Source: an uncultured Persicobacter sp. (lineage in GTDB: Bacteria; Bacteroidota; Bacteroidia; Cytophagales; Cyclobacteriaceae). From it: a stretch of 64,000 nucleotides of DNA. The notes under the pieces were generated by a model, which had not been told where the DNA came from, made no database searches, and saw nothing but the letters and a program-made list of their open reading frames with translations. The stretch spans positions 1-64,000 of the forward strand of contig CANMKE010000008.1 in assembly GCA_947498325.1 (NCBI GenBank), written 5' to 3'. Both the position numbers and the translations under genes were made by a program. Within the stretch, counting starts at the first letter, position 1, and every line of letters starts with the position of its first letter. Shown here piece after piece: positions 8,204 through 16,352 of this stretch.

Positions 8204-10501
8204 ATGAGAAATTGGTTAATTGGATGTGGAATTTTAGTGGGGGCCGTCTTCTCGGAAGGAGCAATGGCACAACAGGAAACCACGGATATTGAGGCACTAA
8301 TTGCGGAAATGTCCATAGAGGAAAAAGCGGGACAAATGACTCAATTGTCCCTGGAGATTGTATCAAAAGGAGATGGGTATAATGTTCAGCGTCCACATGA
8401 ATTGGATATTGATAAACTGAAAAATGTTATTGTTGATCATCATGTTGGATCTATTCTGAATTGTGCCGGCGAGCCCCATACCCCGGCACGGTGGGCAGAA
8501 ATGATTGGGCAAATGCAGCAGTTGGCAACTCAACAAACCCGACTCGGAATTCCTTTACTTTATGGGATTGACGCCATTCACGGTACAAATTATACCAAAG
8601 GAGCCACTCTTTACCCTCAGGAAGTTGGACTCGCAGCAAGCTGGAACCCTGAATTGGTGGAGCAGGCGGCCGCCATGACTGCCTATGAAACGAGGGCTTC
8701 TTCCATTCCATGGACATTTAGCCCGGATGTGGATTTGGGAATTGACCCTCGATGGGCACGTATGTGGGAAGGCTTCGGTGAGGACCCCCATTTATCAGCA
8801 ACCATGGGTGTGGCAATGACCAAGGGTTTCGAAGGGGAAGACGTGAGTGCGCAGGATCGTGTGGCGGCTTGTTTAAAGCATTTTGTAGGTTATGGTGCAC
8901 CCCGAAGTGGGAAAGACCGTACGCCGGCATGGATTCCCGAGACCATGCTCAGAGAGCTATTTTTACCTCCTTTTCAGGCTGCAATAGATGCCGGGGCAAA
9001 GTCTATCATGATCAATTCAGGTGAGGTGAATGGTGTGCCGGTCCATGCTTCTTCCTGGTTGCTGACCGATGTTTTAAGAACGGAAATGGGCTTTGAGGGT
9101 GTTGTGGTAACGGACTGGTATGACATCTGGAATTTGGTGGAACGGCACCATATTGCTAAAGATCGCCGCGAGGCTGTGAAAATCTCTATCATGGCGGGTA
9201 TTGATATGTCAATGGTGCCGATGGACCTTGAGTTCACAGCTATCCTGATCGATCTGATTAAGACAAAAGAAATTCCTATGAGCAGGATTGATGACGCTGT
9301 TCGTAAGATTCTGATGATGAAAAAAGAGTTGGGTTTATTTGAAAAGCCAGTGATGAACCCTAAGGATTATCCATTATTTGGTAGTGAACAACACCGTCAG
9401 ATTGCAGAAAATGCTGCCCTGGAGTCCATTACTTTATTGAAAAACGATGCTGTGTTGCCATTGGATATAGGGCAGAAACTTTTGGTCGTGGGGCCCAACG
9501 GTAATAGCCTCCGCAGCATGAATGGTGGTTGGTCGTACACTTGGCAAGGAGAACAAACGGACGAATATGCCAAAGGGCATGATACCTTCTATGAAGCACT
9601 TAAAAGGTTAGGAGGCAATAAAAAGGTCGATTTTGAAGCTGGTGTTGCCTATGTTGAAGGAAAAGATTTTAAGCATGAGACCATGGAAAACATTGACCTT
9701 GTTAAGCAAAAAGCAGAAAAGGCAGATGTGATTATTTTGTGTTTAGGTGAGAATTCCTATACAGAAAAACCTGGAGATCTGGATGATCTGAATTTATCAG
9801 AACCACAGTTGGCCTTGGCAGAAGCAGTACTGAAAACACAGAAACCGGTAGTATTGGTACTAAATGAAGGCCGACCAAGGATTATCAGTAAAATTGCAGA
9901 CCGAGTAGATGCCGTGGTGCAAACCTACTTGCCAGGGAATGAAGGAGGAATAGCTTTGGCGAAATTGTTATTTGGACAGGAAAATTTCAGTGGAAAGTTA
10001 CCTTATACCTACCCCCGATACAGTAATGATCTGTTGCCATATTACCATAAATATTCAGAAGATTTAGCTCATAATGACGGAAACGTATATGAGGATCCAT
10101 TTTTTAATCCCCAATATGAATTCGGCTATGGGTTGAGTTACAGTACCTTCGGATATTCGAATTTACAAGTAGCACAATCACAGCTTAGTGCAGATGATCA
10201 ATTGGAAATAAGCATAAAAGTGACGAATACCGGTAAAATGGATGGAAAAGAAGTTGTTCAGCTTTACAGCAGCGATATATATGCTTCAGTAACGCCTTCT
10301 GTTAAACGTTTGCGTGCTTATAAAAAAATAGCCATCAAAGCGGGTGAAACCAAATCGGTAACGTTCAAGTTACCAATGAAAGACTTGGCTTTTGTGGGCC
10401 AAAATAACAAGTGGACTCTGGAGCCCGGAGAATTTAAAATTACGGTAGGTGATCAGGCCGTGATGATTAATTTAAAAGGACAGGTAACCACTTTACAGTA
10501 A
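8204..10501 (+). CDS. GH3 beta-glucosidase (BglX-like), periplasmic
   Basis: This 765-residue glycoside hydrolase family 3 enzyme releases terminal beta-linked sugars, most likely glucose. The signal peptide ends near AMAQQ. The (beta/alpha)8 domain has VGSILN, GIDAIHGTNY, GFGEDPHL and KHFVGYGAP motifs, and the nucleophile is Asp304 in VVVTDWYD. The second alpha/beta domain starts around ESITLLKND and contains the GENSYTE loop. A C-terminal fibronectin III-like domain follows the EFGYGLSY segment. The arrangement and motifs match BglX/ExoP-type beta-glucosidases more closely than xylosidases. It is a single gene with its own terminator at 10542 and lies next to the fusion receptor. Confidence 0.9.
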   Translation: MRNWLIGCGILVGAVFSEGAMAQQETTDIEALIAEMSIEEKAGQMTQLSLEIVSKGDGYNVQRPHELDIDKLKNVIVDHHVGSILNCAGEPHTPARWAEMIGQMQQLATQQTRLGIPLLYGIDAIHGTNYTKGATLYPQEVGLAASWNPELVEQAAAMTAYETRASSIPWTFSPDVDLGIDPRWARMWEGFGEDPHLSATMGVAMTKGFEGEDVSAQDRVAACLKHFVGYGAPRSGKDRTPAWIPETMLRELFLPPFQAAIDAGAKSIMINSGEVNGVPVHASSWLLTDVLRTEMGFEGVVVTDWYDIWNLVERHHIAKDRREAVKISIMAGIDMSMVPMDLEFTAILIDLIKTKEIPMSRIDDAVRKILMMKKELGLFEKPVMNPKDYPLFGSEQHRQIAENAALESITLLKNDAVLPLDIGQKLLVVGPNGNSLRSMNGGWSYTWQGEQTDEYAKGHDTFYEALKRLGGNKKVDFEAGVAYVEGKDFKHETMENIDLVKQKAEKADVIILCLGENSYTEKPGDLDDLNLSEPQLALAEAVLKTQKPVVLVLNEGRPRIISKIADRVDAVVQTYLPGNEGGIALAKLLFGQENFSGKLPYTYPRYSNDLLPYYHKYSEDLAHNDGNVYEDPFFNPQYEFGYGLSYSTFGYSNLQVAQSQLSADDQLEISIKVTNTGKMDGKEVVQLYSSDIYASVTPSVKRLRAYKKIAIKAGETKSVTFKLPMKDLAFVGQNNKWTLEPGEFKITVGDQAVMINLKGQVTTLQ

Positions 10502-10541
10502 AATCATTTCAGCCAAAATAACGGTGCTGTAGAGCATATTC

Positions 10542-10573
10542 AAGGACCTGACATTTATGTTGGGTCCTTTTTC
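10542..10573 (+). terminator. Rho-independent terminator after GH3
   Basis: AAGGACC (10542-10548) pairs with GGTCCTT (10563-10569), followed by a T run. It ends the single-gene GH3 transcript. Confidence 0.8.
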
Positions 10574-11042
10574 ATTGGAAAATTTTGTGACTGCAAGGCG
10601 TGGTGATAATCCTAAAAACACAGAAACGTTGAGCAAGTGACGAGACGAGCTTGCAAAATTATCCCTGTCCAAATTTGTTCAATTTAGACCTTGTAAACAC
10701 TACGGAATAAGAGAGCAACAGCGGTCAAGGTGCCAATTTCGAAGAGTTTGAAAATGGCTCATCAAAACATTCAAGCCAAGGAAATCATGAATTGTTGCAC
10801 AAGTTACATAAGCTGTATTTGCGATGTTCGTTGATCGATCATTTCTTGTAAGCTGTTAATCGCTACCCATTGTCCACTAACTATTTAAGAGGGTCGTCCA
10901 AACTTCCATTCCTGCCATTTCGGATCACGATAGTGTTCGGTGTAGGCTGTCTTTACAGCAATTTGGAGTAATCTCCCTCGAATCGTATCAGTTTATCAGG
11001 CAAATAGGTGTTCCTCTTCCCATTTCGGTTATACAAACCAAT
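10574..11042. other. Intergenic region with possible decayed coding sequence
   Basis: No intact gene is seen. On the minus strand, two open stretches in different frames, roughly 10890-10960 and 10960-11040, read like protein (for example AYTEHYRDPKWQEW before a stop). They may be the remains of one broken gene. I could not assign a family. The segment separates the first PUL from the large locus. Confidence 0.3.
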
Positions 11043-11080
11043 ACCCCCTCATTTTAAGTCATTTACCCCTGCCGTTTTTG
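11043..11080 (+). promoter_or_regulatory. C-rich 22-bp-period direct repeat, candidate HTCS operator (site 1)
   Basis: The left half ACCCCCTCATTTT (11043-11055) recurs as ACCCCTGCCGTTTTTG at 11065-11080, a period of 22 bases. The right half includes the CATTT-N-CCCC core shared with sites upstream of several other genes in this locus. The lyase gene starts at 11119. Confidence 0.6.
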
Positions 11081-11118
11081 CTTTTGATTTATAAATTCTA
11101 TGAACCAAAATAACTATT

Positions 11119-12690
11119 ATGACAATTTTTAAAATGACACTTCATGCCTTGGCTGGCATGCTGCTTTGCTGTGCATCGGTGTTGGCACAGCCAATAATTG
11201 ATGGGGAAGAGGCCTATATTATTTCCTCAGGAACAACATCAAACTTTGGGAAAGGTGCCTTAGTGGACAATGGGCAAACGATCGAAATTCATCGGGGGGG
11301 TGATTGGAATGGGGATGGTTTTGATGACCTTTTTCAATGGATTAGCGGTTACGCGCGAAAAGGAAATCACGCTGTGGGTTTGCAGTGCAATGCATCCTCA
11401 CGGCCAGGTGTTGGTAATCAGCGAAATGAGTATGTGATCAATAAGGACCTTCCTGTTTATGACGGATTCAAAGGTTATACTGGCTTTAGCTTTATGCTAA
11501 ACCCCAATGCCTGGGAGGCACCTGACGATTGGTTTGTGCTTTGGCAGTGGAAGCAGGCGCCAATTGTGGGTGAGGAAGGCCATGGGAATTTTCCGCTGGT
11601 AACGCTTTATTTTGAACAGGATGGCAGTAATGATATGTACCTGTATTCGAGGTATGGAGAGTACGGATGGACGGATACCAACAAGCCGCGAGGGCATAAG
11701 CGCACCATGGAAAATATTGAAGTAGGGGTTTGGTACGACGTGGTGGTCGGCATGACTTTCAATGCGACATCGTCTGAAGGCTGGGTGTATAGTTGGATAA
11801 AAAAGGCTTCTGAAACGGCGTATCGACAATACGGCCTGAAAGATATTTTGGTGGGCTACAGTAAACAGCCAAAAGTAATGGACTGGAATAAGTTCGGGAT
11901 TTACCGAGGGGCATCGCTGAAGCGCAATGGTGTTTATTTCGATGAGGTCAGGTATGGCGGCAGCTTTAATGAAGTGCGCATTCAGGATGAGATTTCGCCC
12001 CTTACTGATGGGGAATACTACATCAGCAGTAAAAATAGCACCACGCGGCTAATTGCCCCTTCCTGGGATGGTTTTAATGCCAGAATGAATACGGCAGGAA
12101 ACTTTTCCGATCAGAGGTGGACCGTTAAAAGTATCGGAGGGCAGCAATATACCCTTCAGAATGTAGGTACGGGCAGGTACCTTGAAGTGCCATACGCACG
12201 ATGTGGCACTGCCGAAAATGTAGCCTCCTGGACCTCGGCAAGTGGCAATCATCAAAAATGGTATATTGAGCCCGTGGGTGGTAGCTATCAGCTGAAGCCT
12301 GCCCATTGTACCAGTTTTTTTGCCAGCCGATTGAGTGATGCGAATGGGGCGAATATCGATTTACAGCGTAGTGTCGGCGATCTGCAATTATGGAATTTTA
12401 CCGCTACCTCGAATCTGCGAACCTCTGCCTTAGCATCGCTCGATCAAAAGCCGACGATTTATCCAAACCCTGCAAAATCGGGAGGTATTTTGCGAATTTA
12501 TGAGCCTCAAGAGGGCAGTTTTGAACGGGGAAATCTTTTCGATCTTTCGGGACGGCATCTCTATACTTTTGATCAATCACAAATTAAAAATTCGGTACTT
12601 GTACTGCCGCAAATATTGGAGTCGGGTACTTATTTACTTCTTTTGGAGGGAACACAGTTGACCAGAAAACAGGTGCTTCTTATTCATTAA
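11119..12690 (+). CDS. Secreted jelly-roll polysaccharide lyase with ricin-type and T9SS C-terminal domains
   Basis: This is a 523-residue extracellular enzyme predicted to cleave a uronic-acid polysaccharide by beta-elimination. The signal peptide ends near VLAQP. Residues about 30-290 form a beta jelly roll of the Pfam Polysacc_lyase (PF14099) kind, with GFSFMLNPNAW, DDWFVLWQWKQ and FGIYRGASL segments; lyase families such as PL20 and PL28 have comparable folds, but I cannot choose between families. Residues about 295-412 look like a ricin-type beta-trefoil lectin domain (LEVPYARCGTAENV). The last 75 residues (from about IYPNPAKSGG) are a type A T9SS sorting domain. It is a single gene between an operator-like repeat and a terminator. 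Confidence 0.8.
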   Translation: MTIFKMTLHALAGMLLCCASVLAQPIIDGEEAYIISSGTTSNFGKGALVDNGQTIEIHRGGDWNGDGFDDLFQWISGYARKGNHAVGLQCNASSRPGVGNQRNEYVINKDLPVYDGFKGYTGFSFMLNPNAWEAPDDWFVLWQWKQAPIVGEEGHGNFPLVTLYFEQDGSNDMYLYSRYGEYGWTDTNKPRGHKRTMENIEVGVWYDVVVGMTFNATSSEGWVYSWIKKASETAYRQYGLKDILVGYSKQPKVMDWNKFGIYRGASLKRNGVYFDEVRYGGSFNEVRIQDEISPLTDGEYYISSKNSTTRLIAPSWDGFNARMNTAGNFSDQRWTVKSIGGQQYTLQNVGTGRYLEVPYARCGTAENVASWTSASGNHQKWYIEPVGGSYQLKPAHCTSFFASRLSDANGANIDLQRSVGDLQLWNFTATSNLRTSALASLDQKPTIYPNPAKSGGILRIYEPQEGSFERGNLFDLSGRHLYTFDQSQIKNSVLVLPQILESGTYLLLLEGTQLTRKQVLLIH

Positions 12691-12715
12691 ATTGTAGGAG
12701 TGCATCATATCTCGG

Positions 12716-12737
12716 GGGCACCTTCGGGTGTCCTTTT
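12716..12737 (+). terminator. Rho-independent terminator after lyase
   Basis: GGGCACC (12716-12722) pairs with GGTGTCC (12727-12733) around a TTCG loop, followed by TTTT. It ends the lyase transcript. Confidence 0.8.
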
Positions 12738-12745
12738 CACTGCTT

Positions 12746-12798
12746 TGGGCCATTTGAGCCCATTTCACCCGTTATTTTACAAATATCCCCCTGTGATT
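12746..12798 (+). promoter_or_regulatory. Degenerate C-rich repeat upstream of GH105 (site 2, weak)
   Basis: CATTTCACCC (12761-12770) matches the right-half core of the other sites, and a second C-run, CCCCCTG, begins at 12787. Spacing is nearer 19-20 bases than 22, so this is a weaker match than sites 1, 3, 6 and 7. Confidence 0.35.
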
Positions 12799-12888
12799 AT
12801 CCGTGGGAAGACGGACTTTTGAGTATCAGTTTATATTACGGTGTACAACAGCCGCAGCTATTTTTTATAACATCAAATGGGAGTGTAT

Positions 12889-14043
12889 ATGAAGCGTGTA
12901 TTGACCCTTATTTTTTCTTTTTTTCTTTTTTCAAGCCTGTTCGCAAGCCAGCGAAAAAAAGCTTTCGAAATATCAAAATCTGAGGTATTACAAGCCTGCC
13001 AACGGGTAGCGGGCTGGCAGTTGGCACAACCTTTTGTGGGCGATCAATGGAACAACAACAAGCAAAACGACTGGATATATAGCACCTTCTGGACTGGACT
13101 CATAAAATTCCATCAGTATAAAAACAACGACGACTATCTGAAAGCCATGTTTCGAATGGGGCGATTGACCAACTGGGAGCCCATGGGCCGACCTTATGAT
13201 GCCAACATGCACCTGATCACCTATACACATTGCGAACTGTATGAAATTACTCAGGATCCTGCAATTATCGAAAAATCAATTTGGATGGCCAATATGCCCC
13301 TATTGAGATGGGTGGATGCCGATATGCACTTTGATGGAAACGACTACAAATATGAATGGTGGACCTGGTGCGATGCCTTATTTATGGCTCCACCAGCGTA
13401 TGCCCGCCTGGGTGCTCTGACGGCGGATAATAAATATTTCGACTATATGGATCAACAATGGTGGAATGTTTCTGACTACCTGTACAGTGCCACCGACAGT
13501 TTATATTTCAGGGATGATTCTTATTTTAGCAAGAAGAGTAAAAATGGACAGCCAGTGTTTTGGTCGAGGGGTAACGGCTGGGTACTCGGGGGCTTGTGCC
13601 TCGTGTTGGAACAATTGCCGAGCAATTACCCTAACCGCTATAAATATGAGCAACAATTTGTGGAGATGGTGACTAAAGTGGCTTCAATACAAACTGAGGA
13701 AGGTTTTTGGCCGACAAGCCTACTCGATCCTGAAGAATTTCCCCTTAAAGAAACCAGTGGCACTGCCTTTTTCTGTTATGCTATCGCCTGGGGGATAAAC
13801 CACGGTTACCTTGATCAGCATTCCTATATGCCTCAGCTCAACAAGGCATGGAAAAGCATTGCTGATGCTGTCCATCCCAATGGAATGCTTGGAAATGTGC
13901 AATTGGTTGGAGACTCCCCTGTGGGGGTCAGTAATAACGATACGGCACCTTACGGCCCAGGTGCTTTTTTGCTCGCAGGAGCAGAGCTCCTTAAACTCAT
14001 CGATAATAACAGCGAAAGAACAACCGGGCACACTGTCAAATAA
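12889..14043 (+). CDS. GH105-type unsaturated uronyl hydrolase, copy 1
   Basis: This protein of about 384 residues removes the 4,5-unsaturated uronic acid left by lyases at the non-reducing end. I start at the ATG at 12889 (MKRVLTLIFSFF, a signal peptide) rather than 12877; a GGGAG lies just upstream. The (alpha/alpha)6 barrel has the family motifs NWEPMGRPYDAN (Asp104), WTWCDALFMAPP (Asp162, the likely acid/base), FWSRGNGWVLGGL and TEEGFWPTSLLD. It is highly similar to the second copy at 44073. It heads an operon with the GH3 gene 23 bases downstream. The exact sugar removed is not fixed by the sequence. Confidence 0.88.
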   Translation: MKRVLTLIFSFFLFSSLFASQRKKAFEISKSEVLQACQRVAGWQLAQPFVGDQWNNNKQNDWIYSTFWTGLIKFHQYKNNDDYLKAMFRMGRLTNWEPMGRPYDANMHLITYTHCELYEITQDPAIIEKSIWMANMPLLRWVDADMHFDGNDYKYEWWTWCDALFMAPPAYARLGALTADNKYFDYMDQQWWNVSDYLYSATDSLYFRDDSYFSKKSKNGQPVFWSRGNGWVLGGLCLVLEQLPSNYPNRYKYEQQFVEMVTKVASIQTEEGFWPTSLLDPEEFPLKETSGTAFFCYAIAWGINHGYLDQHSYMPQLNKAWKSIADAVHPNGMLGNVQLVGDSPVGVSNNDTAPYGPGAFLLAGAELLKLIDNNSERTTGHTVK

Positions 14044-14066
14044 TTTTCTTTTTTTTTATCACGACC

Positions 14067-16271
14067 ATGAAGAGATTACTTTTTTTATTGCCGATATGGT
14101 GTTTTTCCTGCGGTATATCCAGCAACCAGACTGTCGATCAGGAAACGGAAGAACAAGTATGGACCAACCCCCATTTGCCGAATGAAGAAAGGGTTTCTCT
14201 GTTGATTGCTGAAATGACCATTGAAGAAAAAGCATCTCAGATGGTGAATGCAGCAAGCGAACTCAGTCGATTCAATATTCCTGAATATGAATGGTGGAAT
14301 GAAGCGCTGCATGGGCTGGCAAGAAGTGCTCGCGCAACGGTTTTTCCTCAGCCCATTGGTCTCGGAGCCACCTTCGATCCTGACCTGCTGCAGCGTATTG
14401 GTTCAGCGGTTGCTGATGAAGGCCGAGCGGTCTATAATCTCTCACAAAAAGTGGGTAACCGCCGACGATATAAGGGATTGACCTTTTGGTCGCCAAATGT
14501 GAATATATTCAGAGATGCCCGTTGGGGAAGAGGCCATGAAACCTACGGGGAAGATCCTTTTCTTGCGGGTCAGCTTGGCGCGGCTTATGTACGTGGGCTG
14601 CAGGGCGACCACCCCAAGTATTTGAAAGCAGCAGCCTGCGCTAAACATTTTGGGGTGCATAGCGGACCCGAAACAATGCGCTTTAATTTTGATGCGGTAG
14701 TTTCACCAAAAGATCTGTACGAAACTTACTTGCCCGCTTTTCAGTCGCTTGTCGATGCGAATGTTGAATCGGTGATGTGTGCCTACAATCAGGTCAATGG
14801 TGAACCGTGTTGTGGAAGCAGTTATTTTCTGAATGATCTACTGCGGAAGGAAATGGGCTTTAAAGGGCATGTGGTTACTGATTGTGGAGCCCTATTCAAC
14901 ATTCATCATAAGCAAAATTACACGGGCAATGACCTTGAAACCATACAGCTGGCGATCCGCAGTGGTGTAAACCTCAACTGTGGGGAAATTTATGCGCAAA
15001 TTCCTGAGGCTGTTGCACAGGGGTATATTACTGAAGCGGAAGTCGATCAATGTCTGAGCAGGTTATTACTCACCCGCTTTAAACTGGGGATGTTTGATCC
15101 TGAAGAACTGAACCCTTACAACCGCATAGACTCTACGGTCATCCACAGTGCCGCACATCAGGCACTTGCATTGGAAGCCGCTCAAAAGTCGATCGTTTTG
15201 CTGAAAAATAAAAACGGGATTCTGCCTTTGCAAAAATCCATTCCCTATGTTTTCGTTACCGGCCCCATGGCGGCGAATATTGATGTGCTGATCGGAAATT
15301 ACTATGGTATATCCGATAATATGGTTACTGTGCTCGAGGGGATTGCATCTAAAACTTCTGCTGCAAGTTCCATCAGGTATCAGCATGGAGTGCTCTTCAA
15401 CAGGTTCAATACCACCCCTTTGGGGCGCGGCGTTCATCGGGCGAAAGTGGCCGATGTAACCATTGCCGTGATGGGGATCAGCGGGATGATGGAGGGAGAA
15501 GACGGTGAAACAATTGCCTCGGAAACCAACGGCGACCGTGTATCGATTGAGTTGCCACCAAGCCAAATGGATTACCTGCGGAAAATGCGTAAATCCTGTG
15601 GTGATAAACCGCTCGTGGTGGTTTTTACAGGCGGAAGCCCTTTAAACATTGCCGAGGTAGAGGAGTTTGCTGATGCCATTGTTTATGCCTGGTACCCAGG
15701 GGAACAAGGCGGACAGGCGGTGGCAGATATCCTTTTTGGGGAGGTCAATCCTACAGGGAAATTACCCATGACTTTCCCGATGTCTGAGGCCCAAATTCCT
15801 GATTTTACGGATTATAGCCTGGAAGGCAGAACCTATAAGTACATGAAAGAAAAGCCACTTTATACTTTCGGTTATGGACTTACCTATGGCGAGCTAAAGT
15901 ATTCCGAGATCAGTATCGTCGAAAATACCCCGCAACAGTTCACGGCAAGTATTACCCTGACCAATCCCACGGATAAAACCGTGGATGATGTGATTCAGCT
16001 ATATACCGCCGTACCCCGAGCAGAGATCGCAAGCCCACAATCATCATTGCAGGGGGTTGAGCGAGTAAGTATTGGTGCCGGAGAACAGCAAAGACTGCAA
16101 TTTGAGATTTCAGCAGATATGATGTCTTATGTTGATCACGGTGGAAAAAAAAATCGCACAGATCAGTTGGTGGAAGTGTATATCGGCAACTGTTCCCCAT
16201 CTCAACGATCCAAAGAACTCGGTGGCATGTTTAGAAAATCTGTCATTGATTTGTCACCAAAAAGTATTTAA
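14067..16271 (+). CDS. GH3 beta-xylosidase-type lipoprotein
   Basis: This 734-residue family 3 glycosidase is probably anchored as a lipoprotein (Cys at about residue 12, PIWCFSCG, alternatively Cys15). The N-terminal domain has EYEWWNEALHGLAR, FWSPNVNIFRDARWGRG and ETYGEDPFL, which mark the beta-xylosidase/alpha-arabinosidase branch. The nucleophile is Asp272 in VVTDCGAL. The second domain starts near KSIVLLKNKNG, and a C-terminal fibronectin III-like domain follows FGYGLTY. It follows GH105 by 23 bases and is in the same operon. It would remove a terminal xylose- or arabinose-like sugar from oligosaccharides; other beta-glycosidase activities in this clade are possible. Confidence 0.88.
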   Translation: MKRLLFLLPIWCFSCGISSNQTVDQETEEQVWTNPHLPNEERVSLLIAEMTIEEKASQMVNAASELSRFNIPEYEWWNEALHGLARSARATVFPQPIGLGATFDPDLLQRIGSAVADEGRAVYNLSQKVGNRRRYKGLTFWSPNVNIFRDARWGRGHETYGEDPFLAGQLGAAYVRGLQGDHPKYLKAAACAKHFGVHSGPETMRFNFDAVVSPKDLYETYLPAFQSLVDANVESVMCAYNQVNGEPCCGSSYFLNDLLRKEMGFKGHVVTDCGALFNIHHKQNYTGNDLETIQLAIRSGVNLNCGEIYAQIPEAVAQGYITEAEVDQCLSRLLLTRFKLGMFDPEELNPYNRIDSTVIHSAAHQALALEAAQKSIVLLKNKNGILPLQKSIPYVFVTGPMAANIDVLIGNYYGISDNMVTVLEGIASKTSAASSIRYQHGVLFNRFNTTPLGRGVHRAKVADVTIAVMGISGMMEGEDGETIASETNGDRVSIELPPSQMDYLRKMRKSCGDKPLVVVFTGGSPLNIAEVEEFADAIVYAWYPGEQGGQAVADILFGEVNPTGKLPMTFPMSEAQIPDFTDYSLEGRTYKYMKEKPLYTFGYGLTYGELKYSEISIVENTPQQFTASITLTNPTDKTVDDVIQLYTAVPRAEIASPQSSLQGVERVSIGAGEQQRLQFEISADMMSYVDHGGKKNRTDQLVEVYIGNCSPSQRSKELGGMFRKSVIDLSPKSI

Positions 16272-16307
16272 AATTTCAGATCTTTTATTGCCAAATAAGA
16301 TCAACTT

Positions 16308-16330
16308 CCTGAGTGCCCTGTGCACTCAGG
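16308..16330 (+). terminator. Perfect hairpin inside the GH105-GH3-lyase operon
   Basis: CCTGAGTGC (16308-16316) pairs perfectly with GCACTCAGG (16322-16330), followed by a moderately T-rich stretch. It may be a partial terminator, or an mRNA-end stabiliser separating expression of GH3 from the lyase that follows 22 bases later. Confidence 0.6.
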
Positions 16331-16352
16331 ATACTTAAACTTTTCCTTTACT

